33,699 bases of DNA from Mesostigma viride (taxonomy: Eukaryota > Streptophyta > Mesostigmatophyceae > Mesostigmatales > Mesostigmataceae): NCBI GenBank assembly GCA_009746045.1, contig RPFO01000642.1, forward strand, positions 1 through 33,699, written 5' to 3'. Each line of letters begins with the position of its first letter. The first letter of the stretch is position 1. The position numbers and the translations under genes are program-made. Under the pieces are notes generated by a model, which ran no database searches, was not told the DNA's origin, and worked only from the letters and a program-made list of their open reading frames with translations. Below, piece after piece: positions 16,708-26,249 of this stretch.

Positions 16708-16797
16708 ATGCAACCCGTACCTGGTATACGGAACTTTGGCGATGTAGCTTCCAATATATTTTGGTTTGAATTTGAAAAGGTGGTGTTGGACCTGTGA
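16708..16797 (+). pseudogene. Chimeric 29-codon remnant
   Basis: Its start (atgcaacccgtacctgg) resembles the start of the Arg-rich gene (13761), and its end (KVVLDL then TGA) resembles the DUF5767 tail (13583). It looks like a deletion-fused remnant of a duplicated DUF5767-to-Arg-rich-gene segment. Not expected to be functional. Confidence 0.45.
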
Positions 16798-16839
16798 TGC
16801 GTCTAGAGCCTGTGGATTATCAGTCGGTGCGTGTACACC

Positions 16840-17349
16840 ATGGACATCGACGCATTAATCGACACACTGCCAGTGTACGAGTTAGGAGAGGGGACCCTCA
16901 ACCAGGCCCTCGAGGTCCTCGTGACGCCCCCGCGTGAAGAAGTCGGCGAGGGCTGGACCCAGTGTGTCGCGTATGAACCGTCCACCAAGTACATTGTCAA
17001 CCACATCCCGGTCCTCGAGGTAGACGGCCAGACTGGCGACTCGATATTTAAACTCGACCGCTTGCCGACGTGCGATGTGATCAGAGACATCACGAGCGAC
17101 GTCCGGGTCAAAGTAGTCGTTGGCGAGGATGAGTTCGACCCCGAGTCCCTCACTGTCGTCCCCTTTCTATCCACGTACACGTACACGGGGCTCAAGTTCT
17201 ACCTAGACGGACGAAACCCGCCCAAGCAGTTCAGCGTAAAGTATCGATGCTTTCTTCTGGACGAGAAGAATCGACTACTTGTCCGTGCCGCCCCGCTTGT
17301 GACGACCAGGACGCACGTGTACCGTGACGGAAAGGCCTTGAGGCGCTAG
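16840..17349 (+). CDS. Viral protein of unknown function (169 aa)
   Basis: Start taken at ATG 16840 (MDIDALIDTLPVYELGEG); a GTG nine bases upstream is possible. The reading is intact to TAG 17347. The composition is that of a beta-rich soluble protein with no signal peptide or membrane segment, and includes TQCVAYEPSTKYIVNHIPVL and PFLSTYTYTGLKFYLDGR. I do not recognise the family. It converges with the SNase gene, with two bases between the stop codons, as is typical of compact viral genomes. Confidence 0.7.
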   Translation: MDIDALIDTLPVYELGEGTLNQALEVLVTPPREEVGEGWTQCVAYEPSTKYIVNHIPVLEVDGQTGDSIFKLDRLPTCDVIRDITSDVRVKVVVGEDEFDPESLTVVPFLSTYTYTGLKFYLDGRNPPKQFSVKYRCFLLDEKNRLLVRAAPLVTTRTHVYRDGKALRR

Positions 17350-17351
17350 AA

Positions 17352-17933
17352 TCAAAGCACCACACCGGCGCGCCTCTCGGACGCCGGCCGCGGCTTCACC
17401 AGCTCCTCGTCCAGCATCACCTTGTTGATGCACGTCCCATCCAGGTCGTACAGCACGCCCAGAACGCGGCCGAAACAGTCGAACCCGCGGCACTGGACCG
17501 TGACGAGTTTCTGGTTGCGCGCGTCGATCATGGTCTGCACGTCCTTGACCGACTTCTGTGTGTCGGCCAGTTCGACGTTCACGTCCGTCGTCAACTGCAC
17601 CAGCCTGTTCCTGGCCCTCATGGCGCGCATCCTGATTTCGTCCGTGTTCGGCAGATCTTGCGCGGGTGCCAGCTCGTCGGCGTCCGTGCCCCACATCCTG
17701 ACCGTCAGCAGGGTGGGCAGGTTGTCCCACGGGGACAGCACGGCCACCTTCACGGTGTCCCCGTCGTACACCCTGACCACCTTGGCCGGGGAGAACACGT
17801 GGCCGTCGAACGAGAAGGGGGTCAGTTCCTGCAGTGTTAGATTTCTGAGCGCCTCTTTCGCGCCCGGTTGTGACGATGGCTGTACTTTTTTGTTGAGACC
17901 GAGTTTCCTTAGCAACATTCCAGCTTTATTCAA
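17352..17933 (-). CDS. Staphylococcal-nuclease-fold (SNase/TNase) endonuclease
   Basis: Encodes 193 residues. The nuclease domain begins near residue 50 with VVRVYDGDTVKV (calcium-site Asp in DGDT, 57-60), then VRMWGTDADE giving the catalytic Arg79 and Glu87, and FGRVLG giving the second catalytic Arg156; the DGTCINKVMLDEELVKP tail is typical of the fold. All key residues of micrococcal-type nucleases are present. An insertion of about 45 residues (about 95-140) with a helical pattern separates the two halves. SNase proteins occur in several giant viruses; the role is probably nucleic-acid degradation. The first 40 residues look mitochondrial or unstructured (KKVQPSSQPGAK) and not like a secretion signal. 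Gene intact. Confidence 0.85.
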   Translation of the reverse strand: MNKAGMLLRKLGLNKKVQPSSQPGAKEALRNLTLQELTPFSFDGHVFSPAKVVRVYDGDTVKVAVLSPWDNLPTLLTVRMWGTDADELAPAQDLPNTDEIRMRAMRARNRLVQLTTDVNVELADTQKSVKDVQTMIDARNQKLVTVQCRGFDCFGRVLGVLYDLDGTCINKVMLDEELVKPRPASERRAGVVL

Positions 17934-17978
17934 TGGACATATTTAAATAATTCAGTCAATTCATCAACGCACGCATTC
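17934..17978. promoter_or_regulatory. AT-rich spacer between SNase and LamG genes
   Basis: Short AT-rich spacer (tatttaaataattcag) just upstream of the SNase start on the minus strand, a likely viral promoter position. No defined motif claimed. Confidence 0.3.
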
Positions 17979-18752
17979 TCACACGAGTTTCAATATCTCT
18001 TCCCTGGTCATGGCCACACCCGATTTGATGAGCACTTTGTCGTACCATATGCCGAGACCCTGGACATCTGCCGAATACTCACCGCCCCTGTCTAACATTA
18101 GCTGGGAATTTGGCCCCCCCACATTACTGTTGTTTGACGTGAAGATGAGTGTACCATCTTTGTACACTTTAAGCGTCCTGCCTTGATTCGTGATGGCCAA
18201 ATGAAACGGGTCCGTCGCCACCGTCGTCGTCGTTGTAAAGGGCAGGCCGTTATCGACTGTAAGATAGCCGCCGTTTATCGCATGGACGACGATATTGCCG
18301 TACCATACCAGGTACTTCGCATTTTCATTATCAGGGCGATTCGCCGATAGATCCATTTTTGGAATCACGTTCACGCAAAAGGTGAAAGTACCGGTGGGCA
18401 CGCCCGTCACGTAGGGGGCCTGCCCGGTCGCAACCTTTAGGACACCGCCTTCCACCACCGCGTTGACGAACGTCTTGACGGGATTCCCGACCACGCTCGC
18501 GGCGGACGTGGTGAAATTCCACTCGTACTCGTACGTATCGTCTTCCCATATTGCAAAAAACAATTCGTGGGCCTTGGTATTCGGGTCGAACACCCTGCAT
18601 TCCAACCATTCAACTCCCAGGTCGTTGGTCGCGGTAACAAACTCGGCGAGTTGGCCGAGTTGGAAGGGGTTCGTGGAGGAGAGAGTGGTTTGGTCGGGGA
18701 AAATAATCGACTTGTTCACCTCCAGTCGGTCGATAGTTTTCGTGGACGACAT
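17979..18752 (-). CDS. LamG / concanavalin-A-like lectin fold protein
   Basis: Encodes 257 residues. The pattern LVWYGNIVVHAINGG, then FHLAITNQGRTLKVYKDGTL, then LGIWYDKVLIKSG, with a terminal MTREEILKLV, is characteristic of LamG-like jelly-roll domains, where the last strand is followed by a helix of the (S/T)xEEIxxL type. No signal peptide. Next to two other fibre or lectin-like genes on the same strand with short spacers, it probably decorates the virion surface and binds host glycans; that role is inference. Intact. Confidence 0.65.
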   Translation of the reverse strand: MSSTKTIDRLEVNKSIIFPDQTTLSSTNPFQLGQLAEFVTATNDLGVEWLECRVFDPNTKAHELFFAIWEDDTYEYEWNFTTSAASVVGNPVKTFVNAVVEGGVLKVATGQAPYVTGVPTGTFTFCVNVIPKMDLSANRPDNENAKYLVWYGNIVVHAINGGYLTVDNGLPFTTTTTVATDPFHLAITNQGRTLKVYKDGTLIFTSNNSNVGGPNSQLMLDRGGEYSADVQGLGIWYDKVLIKSGVAMTREEILKLV

Positions 18753-18782
18753 GAGTGGTCGATATACAGGGCGGATGTTTTT

Positions 18783-19878
18783 TCACGCGTCGAAAACGCA
18801 GATCGTCTTGTCGGGGAGGCCGGTACTCAGCACGCGCTTCTTGATCTGCAGCTGGCCGCCCACGACGGTGAACTTGTACCGCACGTCGCCTGACCCCAGC
18901 TCGAATGTGTCCGCCTCGGCCCCGAAATTGCCAGTCGCGGGCTTCACCACGATGTCGAGAGGTGAAGCCCTGCTCGGAGTTGACAGTGTGATGGCTCCTG
19001 CTTGATCACTGTTCTTGTGGGAGATCTCCAGGTAGCCATGTGGGTTGTTCAGCTCGTCCGCTGGTGTGGTAAATGTCGCCTTGTTTGGGGAGATCTTCAC
19101 AGCTGCGTGTGAATCAATGACCACCTCAGTACCTCTTATCCTCAGCTGACTTCCAGATTCGAGAGAGAGATCCGCGTTGGACGTTGTTGACACTCTTCCC
19201 CTCGTCGTGCTCAATCCGGTCAAAGCAAACCCCACATTGTGATGGATACCGAGGTTGATGGAAGCCGGCTCGTAGCTGGTGGTAAACGGGACCATACGTC
19301 TTCCCATAACTTTCACGGCATCTCCTCCATCTGTCGACGTTCCATCGTCTTGATACGCGTGCAATTCTCCCATAGTGATGACGTGGCATTTTGGAGCAGG
19401 GTACTTGCTGGTACCACTGTTCGTTCGATTTCCTGTCAAAACCAGATCACTCGTCGTGGAGCTCAAGACCGTGTGTTGGGGTGAAATAATCGCGGAGGTT
19501 CGATAGCTGGATGCATCATTGTCAGCAACCAGCCCCATGAAGTAACTGCTTGTGACATACGTTGGGGCGCTATTGAGGCCAGGAAGTGATTGTGAAGCGC
19601 CCACAACGCCAGCTGATGTGATGCCTACTTTGGACGTGGTCGCCCCCCCGCCCTGTCCGCCCCCGCTGGTCGTGCTCTCCAGATATGCACTAGTCGCGCC
19701 AATGACCAGCTTAGCGCCGAGACTGCCATCCGCGTTGACCGCCTGGAGAGCGGTGTTTCCATTCTCTTGGATGATCTTGAGTGACGCGTTTTGTGTCCTG
19801 CGATATGCCGGTCAGCTCTCGAGTTTGAATAGACTTGAAGAAGAGCCTGCCGTTTGCTTGCTCCAAGTTGGGAGGCAT
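18783..19878 (-). pseudogene. Fibre-like virion surface protein (frameshifted near N-terminus)
   Basis: The main frame runs from just after a TGA at 19812-19814 to the stop at 18783 and includes NASLKIIQENGNTALQAVNA, a Gly-rich hinge and Ser/Thr-rich beta repeats (SNADLSLESGSQLRIRGTEV), ending KTICVFDA. The likely start, ATG at 19878 (MPPNLEQANGRLFFKSIQT), lies in a different frame and must pass into the main frame near 19795-19805. The layout recalls tail-fibre or receptor-binding proteins with a short N-terminal anchor. The single indel may be decay or a sequence error. Alternatively translation starts downstream at GTG 19604. Confidence 0.6.
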
Positions 19879-19930
19879 GACGCGTTTTTATATATCGATT
19901 GTTAAAAAAATAGCCTCCCACAACCACACC

Positions 19931-21384
19931 TTAACGCTTGTTGGTCAGATCCATAACCGGGTCCACGGTGCTAGAACCGATGGCGCCAAGGGAGTTGACG
20001 GTCAAGGCCCCCGTTCCGTCCTCGCTGACGGGGAGGATGTTACCGAGCATCGTGCTCGTAGTACTGGCCATGGACCCCTGGGTCTTGACGATCTGCAGCG
20101 TCTCGTCGTCCGCAATACGGAAACCGTACGTGACGGTGAGAGGGCCGGAGTCGTACTCGCTGGAGTACCTGTACAGCTGCGTGTCGGCGATCTGCTGTGC
20201 CGTCATGCTGTTGAGGGCGGTGTCCACTAAGCGCCAGTTCTTGTAGCCAACGTTGAGCGTGGGAGTCGTGACGGCGCTGGTCACGTCGTACGTGCTTCGA
20301 GGACCGAGATAGATACCCCGGGCGGAAGCGGTGCTGCTCAGGATAGCGCCGGTGTTGGCGGCACTGATGGTCGTGGCGACGTTGCCGGCGATAGTCCTCC
20401 ACGGCAGCATGACGGCGGCGTCGGAGCTGGACTTGAGCTGGCCGTTGATGAACAGCTGCGGCTCGGTGGCGGACAGGTGGACACCCAGCACAAACTCGGA
20501 CGAGCCCACGACGGGGTTCACGGTCTCGGTGTACGAGGTCCCGTTGAACATCAAGATGCGGCCCGATCGCCAGGCCCACACGCTGACGTACGCGCCGGCA
20601 GTGGCGGGGTCGCCGACGGTGAGCAGCTCCACCATGTCCTTGTTCGATTTGGTAGAGCCGCCGACGCCGCAGAGGAAAGGGGCCGTCATCGCGGTGCCGG
20701 TACCTGTACCGATCGACCCGCCCGTCGCGCTGGCTAGGGAAGTGATGGGCTTCACGATGCCGGTCACCAGGACGCTTGTACCTTGATTGGGAGTGGTCGC
20801 AGTCCCCCTGGTTATGCCGGTGATCCCGTAGCTGGACGTGAGATAGCTGGAGTTGCCGTACATCGTCTGGAAGTACCCCCCCGAGTGGGTGGGAGCGGAC
20901 ATCGGAGCGCTAGTCGGTAGGCCTGTAGGAGCATTGTAGTAACGGGCGTAGTCCACCACGACCGACTGCAGACTCCCGGGATCGAGGTTGTTTCCGAGGC
21001 GGAGGTAGTTATTGGTGCTATTGATAATCGCGTTGGCAATGGCCTGTGGCGCGATGACACCTGCAGCTGGGACGGCATTCGGTGTCAAATTGAACTCCAC
21101 TCCATCGTACCAGAATTGAAACAGAGTGGCCGGGTCGTTCTGAGTCCCGCTCGCTGTAACGCGTTTCCGATACAGCTTGTACGTGTGGTAGTTGGTGTCA
21201 TTGGGGGCGGTGACGTTCGTTCCCTTGACAGAGGTCGCGTAGGCGGTCAGGTTCGAGAACGGGATCGAAATAACCCTCGCAGTGGTTGAGGTACTGCTTC
21301 TGGCCTCGATGTACAGATACCACACGCTCGAGACATACGTGCAATACATGGTGATGCGGTTACATACCCCGTTCAAGTCATTCC
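19931..21384 (-). pseudogene. Large LamG-like surface protein, N-terminus lost
   Basis: The frame enters from the LTR boundary at 21384 (first viral residues WNDLNGVCNRI) and runs to TAA at 19931, about 484 residues. There is no good ATG before the coding sequence begins; the first in-frame ATG is at MYCTYVSSVWYLYIEARSS. Two lectin-type segments are suggested: FQFWYDGVEFNL with LRLGNNLDPGSLQSVVVDYA, and FVLGVHLSATEPQLFINGQL with LNVGYKNWRLVDTALNSMTA. The C-terminus (ALTVNSLGAIGSSTVDPVMD) resembles fibre shafts. The gene is cut at its 5' end by copy R's LTR. Confidence 0.6.
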
Positions 21385-23168
21385 AGTTGGAACGCGTCTA
21401 AAGACGAAGGACAACTGCCGAAAGCTGAAATGGAATGATGGTTGTATTAGCAATAATACAATGAGAGTAGTGTAAGCTTGAGGGCTCAGAATGGAACGTC
21501 TGGGCAAACTCTGGTCCTGCGGCACTCCCCAGTGCTACGCCAAATGCCTATGGCAGTGCTACCTGCAGCACCTACCAGTGGACAACTGGACACTGCAATG
21601 CCATGCGACCACGTCACTAGCAACCAGCTAAGACTCGGCCCGTCAGGCCCGGCTACACCGGACCTGGCGGGTCGATCTAGCACCTAGGAACAGTCTGGCA
21701 CTAACTGCACGTCAGTCCACATGACACCTCAGTACCGTACGCCCTGCCGTACAGTACTGAGGTGTCCCGCTCAGCCGCGGTAGGCAATACGCGGCGCGCA
21801 GGCCGGAAATCCGTGTGTCAGCCTAAGCATCTCATCTAACTCCCATTATGTTTTCCTTTCAGGTTGAAGGCTAGCGACTTCAAGCCTGATCCTGCCCAGC
21901 TAGGAGACTGACTCCAAGCTGACTGAGGTGCTGAGCAACTGACACCCGTACTGCAACATCTGGACTGAAAAAGATGGGCCCCAGAACTCGTGCAATACTT
22001 GTGATGGCATCACGTTTAGCTCAACATGCCCGGGGAGTTCCTCCTCCTCGCGAGCTCACAAGCCGGGGAGATAGCTATGCCTGTCTGCCTATCCAGGGAG
22101 TGCATCACCAGCCAAGAGAGCCACTGTAAAAATAAAAATAAAATGCCAAGGTAACCGTTTAAGAGGTTCCATGTTGTTCCATCATCACCGCCCACTCAGA
22201 AAACATAGCACCCAGCCAGGCTGGGGCAACTGAGCTCAGGTTACCTGCAACCTGAGGAGTGACAGGAGACAGGTTTATTGCACCCTGCACTGTCCATGTT
22301 GCACCTGCACAACATGTGAGGACCATTATGCGAAATCGGCTGATTTCCACGCGATGTCTCGCTATAATCGACTAGGCCTAGTTCGGTGGCTCGCTGGGCA
22401 CCGAGTATGATAGGCCGCTGGCCTCTGACCCCCTGTTGAATAGGAAATTTCGACAATCGAATAAGGAAAATTCGATAATCGAATAGGAAAGTTCGATGGT
22501 CGAATAGGCAACTTCGATAATCAAATAGCCAATTCGATGACCCGACTAGTATCGGCCTTAGCCTTGCCGGCGCAAGCAAAAGTTTTAATTATATACAACG
22601 ATTCCTTACGGAATCGATACTAAGCGCTTAGTATCGATTCCGTAAGGAATCGATGTATATAACTGCCACCCCTGCCCTGCACAGAGGGGGCTGAAGTCCT
22701 AGTGACAGGTGACAGGACTATGACATCCTGGACCTGTCCACGTTGCACCTGCACAACGTGTGAGGACCAGCCACCCCTGCCCTGCACAGTGGTGGCTGAA
22801 TTCCTGGTGACAGGTGACAGGAATATTTCATCCTGCACCTGTGCTGAGCACGTTGTACTAGACAACATGACAGCACCCATGCCTTTACTGCCACTGAACA
22901 GTGAGGCCAGGTGGCCCAGGAGATCCACAGTGAACTGGGGTCCTGGGTAACCACATGTCAAGGGAGGTTTGACCCTCCACTTGGATGGGAGGCACCTGAG
23001 CCACTGAGCTCAAGGCCTATCCACCAAGGCATACAACCCTAATGGATAAAGAGTGTGAGATACATCCCCTGCCCACCTATGAAGGTGAGCAGCACGAAAT
23101 TCCATGGTGTTGAAAAAATCAAAACAGATTTTATTGGCATAGGGCACGCAGATGCATGAAAACAAACT
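21385..23168 (-). repeat. 3' LTR of copy R
   Basis: Read on the minus strand it begins AGTTTG (23168) after a G-rich tract and ends CCAACT (21385). Homologous end to end with 3795-5223 except for the 339-bp insert at 22326-22664. The hairpin (21723-21766), tandem repeats and AATAAA are all conserved. Confidence 0.75.
22326..22664. mobile_element. 339-bp insert with long palindrome and 20-bp repeats
   Basis: Absent from copy L's LTR, where ggacca runs straight into gccacccc. Contains a small hairpin gaaatcggctgatttc near its start, about five degenerate units of ttcgataatcgaatagg (22440-22545), and a near-perfect palindrome with 37-base arms centred at 22625/22626 (22589-22662). No target duplication or terminal inverted repeat is apparent. 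Too short to encode a transposase. Class not assigned. Confidence 0.6.
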
Positions 23169-23358
23169 CCAACCAACCCCCCTTGCTGGAAGCACAACCT
23201 ACCCCTTGGACCTGCCCAAGGGGTACTGGGTTACCTAGGCGGCCCTGGTGAACAGGACCCTGCTAGGCGTCCCCCCGATGGGGCAGGGTTGCCTGCTTGC
23301 CATACGGGTTCATCAAGTGGTACAACAGCTGATATTGTTCAGCTGCCTGCTGAGGCAC

Positions 23359-24139
23359 TTAAGTGAGTGCATCAGCAGCGTTGTGTTTGTCCTCCACGTG
23401 ACGGGTGGACTCCCAGTAGGTGGACTCCTGTTTAAGGACCACCCAGTCAAGATCAGTGTGCACAGCATAGGGGTTAGCAAGGAAACTGAGGACTGACTGA
23501 CTGTCAGTGAGCAAGTGTGCCACCACCCCAGCATTGCTGCCTGCTTGCATCTGCAACCAAACCAGCACATGATTCAAGTACCTGGCATGAAGCACTGCTG
23601 ACACCACTGCCCTGCACTCAGCAGCATTGCTGCTGACAGCCTTGCGTCTATGCAACCGGCTGTACCATGAAACGAGAGACAAGGGTGCATCATCATTCTG
23701 CACAAAATACAAGCCTGACTCCCTTGCCTGCAACTTGGTAATCTGCCTGGACTCCATGGAACTATCCATCATAGCTTGGATGTGAATGGTTTTGTGGAGA
23801 TCCAAGGAATGCAAGATAAGGGGAGGGCCTTCCTGGAGAGTTTTGGTGATGGCTTTGTGACCTACTTGCATCAAGACATCATCATCCACTCTGCTAACCA
23901 CAGCCAGGTGAGGTGCACAAGTTGAGCATAACCACCCCAGCTTGCCTCTGATGGTGGGACAGGCTCCAGGTTTGATTTTGGCTTGTAAAACCTCCAAGCA
24001 ACTGTGCATGTAATCATTGGGAGAGTAAAGTGCACACACCCCCTGGTTTTGATGCTGCTGGAGTTGTAACATTGTGCCACAAAATTTTATGGCAGTGGTG
24101 CCCAGCTCTACTTGCTTGCCAATTTCAAAATGCTGTGAG
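23359..24139 (-). pseudogene. RT C-terminus and RNase H of copy R
   Basis: The frame resumes here after an extra dinucleotide at about 24137-24140 relative to copy L. Contains the RT thumb and RNase H: DSSMESRQ, NAAECRAVV, LLTDSQSVL, HNAADALT. It ends prematurely at TAA (23359-23361), where copy L has Lys and runs 32 codons further. RNase H would remove the RNA strand during reverse transcription. Decayed. Confidence 0.8.
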
Positions 24140-26249
24140 ACACTTGTTGGATAAAATCATCTACAGCACGCCTTGGCCCAGCAATCAGCTGATCATCCCC
24201 ATGCCACACAAAGGTGAGTATGCCATGAGGGTGTGGGACCACAAAGAAGCAAGGGTCTATGTCATCATATCTAGCCCCTAGCTTTTCAAACACAGCCTGA
24301 GCTGACATCCTGAAAATGCGAGGAGCTGATTGCAGCCCTTCAACACCAATGTTAGCTTTCAGGTACTGCTGAGGGATGTGTTTTGCCCAAACTCTTGGAG
24401 TGGAGACTACATACACCTGACCATGCCACACTTGTTGTGCTATCTCAGGTGAGCCTTTCAGGAAAGCCCTTTTAATGTCTGTAGCCTTACGTACATAGTC
24501 ATCCCCGTCATTGAGATGACCCACAAAGACAGACAGCAAGATTTTAAAGGAGGTTAGCTGAATGCCTGGCGTGTACAACTCTGCCTCTGTCAGATCAGTG
24601 GTGCCCTTGAACTCTGTCACACAAGGTCTAGCATGGAAAATGACTGACCCATCTGCTGCTGGCTTATGTTTACACACAAACTTCAGGCGCAAGTGCTTGC
24701 ACCCTGCAGGCTTTTTGTCAATAGGTGTGACAGGTGGAGTGTGAGAGGGGCTAAGAGGATCGGGCACTACCCATTCTTCCCTGGCCTTGTTGAAGGCCTC
24801 CACCCATTTTAGGAAACCTATGTGTGTGCGACAATCTTGCTCTATCTGTTCATAAGAAAGAGGAGACATTTTAGCCACATCATGCTTGCCCAATCCAAAG
24901 GAGGTGGGATGAAGTTTTTGGTTATGAACCAAGTCTGCCACACAAGGTTCTTGCCCTGGGGCATACTTGGGGGTAGCAAATTTCACAGAAGCAATGTTGG
25001 TGTTAAGAAGTTTTTGAAGAGAAATTTTGAAATGATTCAGATCAACACCACCCAGGTCCTGGATGGATAGTCTATCACTGGAGATAATGACACCAGGGTA
25101 AGAGAGAAAAGGATCCCCCAACAAAGCATTACCTTTATAACCTTCCAATACCTGAAAAGGAGTGGGGATACCAAGTATAGTCAACATGACCTGACCTTGT
25201 ACCTTGAGGGATGACTGCCCTGAGAAATCAGCCACATGGTGCCAGGGTGAAGGTTCCAAAGGCATATGGGGCACAGCCAGGGCACTGATAATGCTGACCT
25301 GGGCTTGTGTGTCCACTGCAACCATAAATGGGCTATTGTCATTTTGCCCAACCTTCCCCACCTTAGCTGATCCTGCAGCAGTTTGAGCTTTAGCTCTATG
25401 AGCTGATTGTAAAATGCGAACAGCTTCTGCTAGGCTGCGTTTGGAAGATGCAGCTAGTGGCTGAGCTGTGTTCACAATTGAAGAGGTGAGAGGTTGCTGA
25501 TCACCTGTTTTGCCATTGTAACCCTCTGCTGCAGGGGGCCAAGCCTGCAGTGACTGCCTACAATCATCAAGGGTGACCTGGGTGTCACAGTGGGTGTGGC
25601 TCTCACACTCACCAGTGGGTGTTCCAAACAACCACTCACTGGGCAACGCTGGGATGCCAGGCAACTGTACAGGGCTGTCGGCCAACAGCTCTTCCTCCTC
25701 TGCCACGTCTGACACAGTTGGAAAATACAATTTCATCCTGTGAGGTGAACACCAGTGAATCTTTCCCGTGTCATTGTGTTTAACCAGCACTGTCCTGCCA
25801 GTGGTATTAAACTTTAGGATGGTGGCTGGCCCATGCCAGGTACCCACCTTGCCTAGTCCCGACTCCTTGTAGAATAGGACTTGGTCCCCTTCTCTGAAGG
25901 TGGGACGTGGATGCTTTGCATCCTTGACAGCTAACCTGCTAGCTGTGTGTGCTCGCTGTGCGTTGTATAGGGCTAGTACCTCAGGTGGATAAATGCCTGC
26001 ATGCAATCCATCTGGTGTAATGATCACCCCTTGTGGGGTTTTCATGAGTGGCCTCCTGTTGAGGACTTGGCACAACCTGGTGGACCACAGAGCTCTGTCA
26101 GCATATGACCCACTGTCAGCCAGCAGATTACCATCTTCCTTGGCTACAAGGGTTTTAATGGACCTGATGGCCCTTTCTATAATGCCTTGCCTCTCATGAT
26201 CTTCTAGCCCAGCCAGATCAATAGCCCCACACCCTGGTTCATTGGCAAG
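24108..26249 (-). pseudogene. Integrase C-terminal half, protease and RT of copy R
   Basis: The frame is open from the hAT edge (26249) to a stop at 24108. Order on the minus strand: rest of the integrase core (GIIER near 26170), the integrase C-terminal domain (FREGDQVLFYKESGLGKVG), protease with VDTQAQVSIIS (25298-25325) and NALLGDPFLSYPG, then RT with DIKRAFLKG (about 24460) and FVWHGDD (about 24195-24215). The protease again lies after integrase and before RT. The frame is lost at about 24138. The single Gln in DTQ here matches copy M; copy L has two. Confidence 0.8.
26242..26249. repeat. hAT target site duplication (left)
   Basis: TTGGCAAG, matching 27727-27734. Copy L has a single TTGGCAAG-equivalent at this place (about 704-712, inverted). 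Confidence 0.9.

Noticed and set aside
21385-21400. AGACGCGTTCCAACT as a viral terminal or attachment site
   Set aside because: It appears at both viral edges but also at 31277 next to a primer-site-like sequence, which fits an LTR end better.
22440-22545. CRISPR-like array
   Set aside because: Units are contiguous, degenerate and about 20 bp, without spacers of constant length; the context is eukaryotic.
22326-22664. Helitron
   Set aside because: The insertion point is not between A and T in the empty site and there is no CTRR end after the hairpin.
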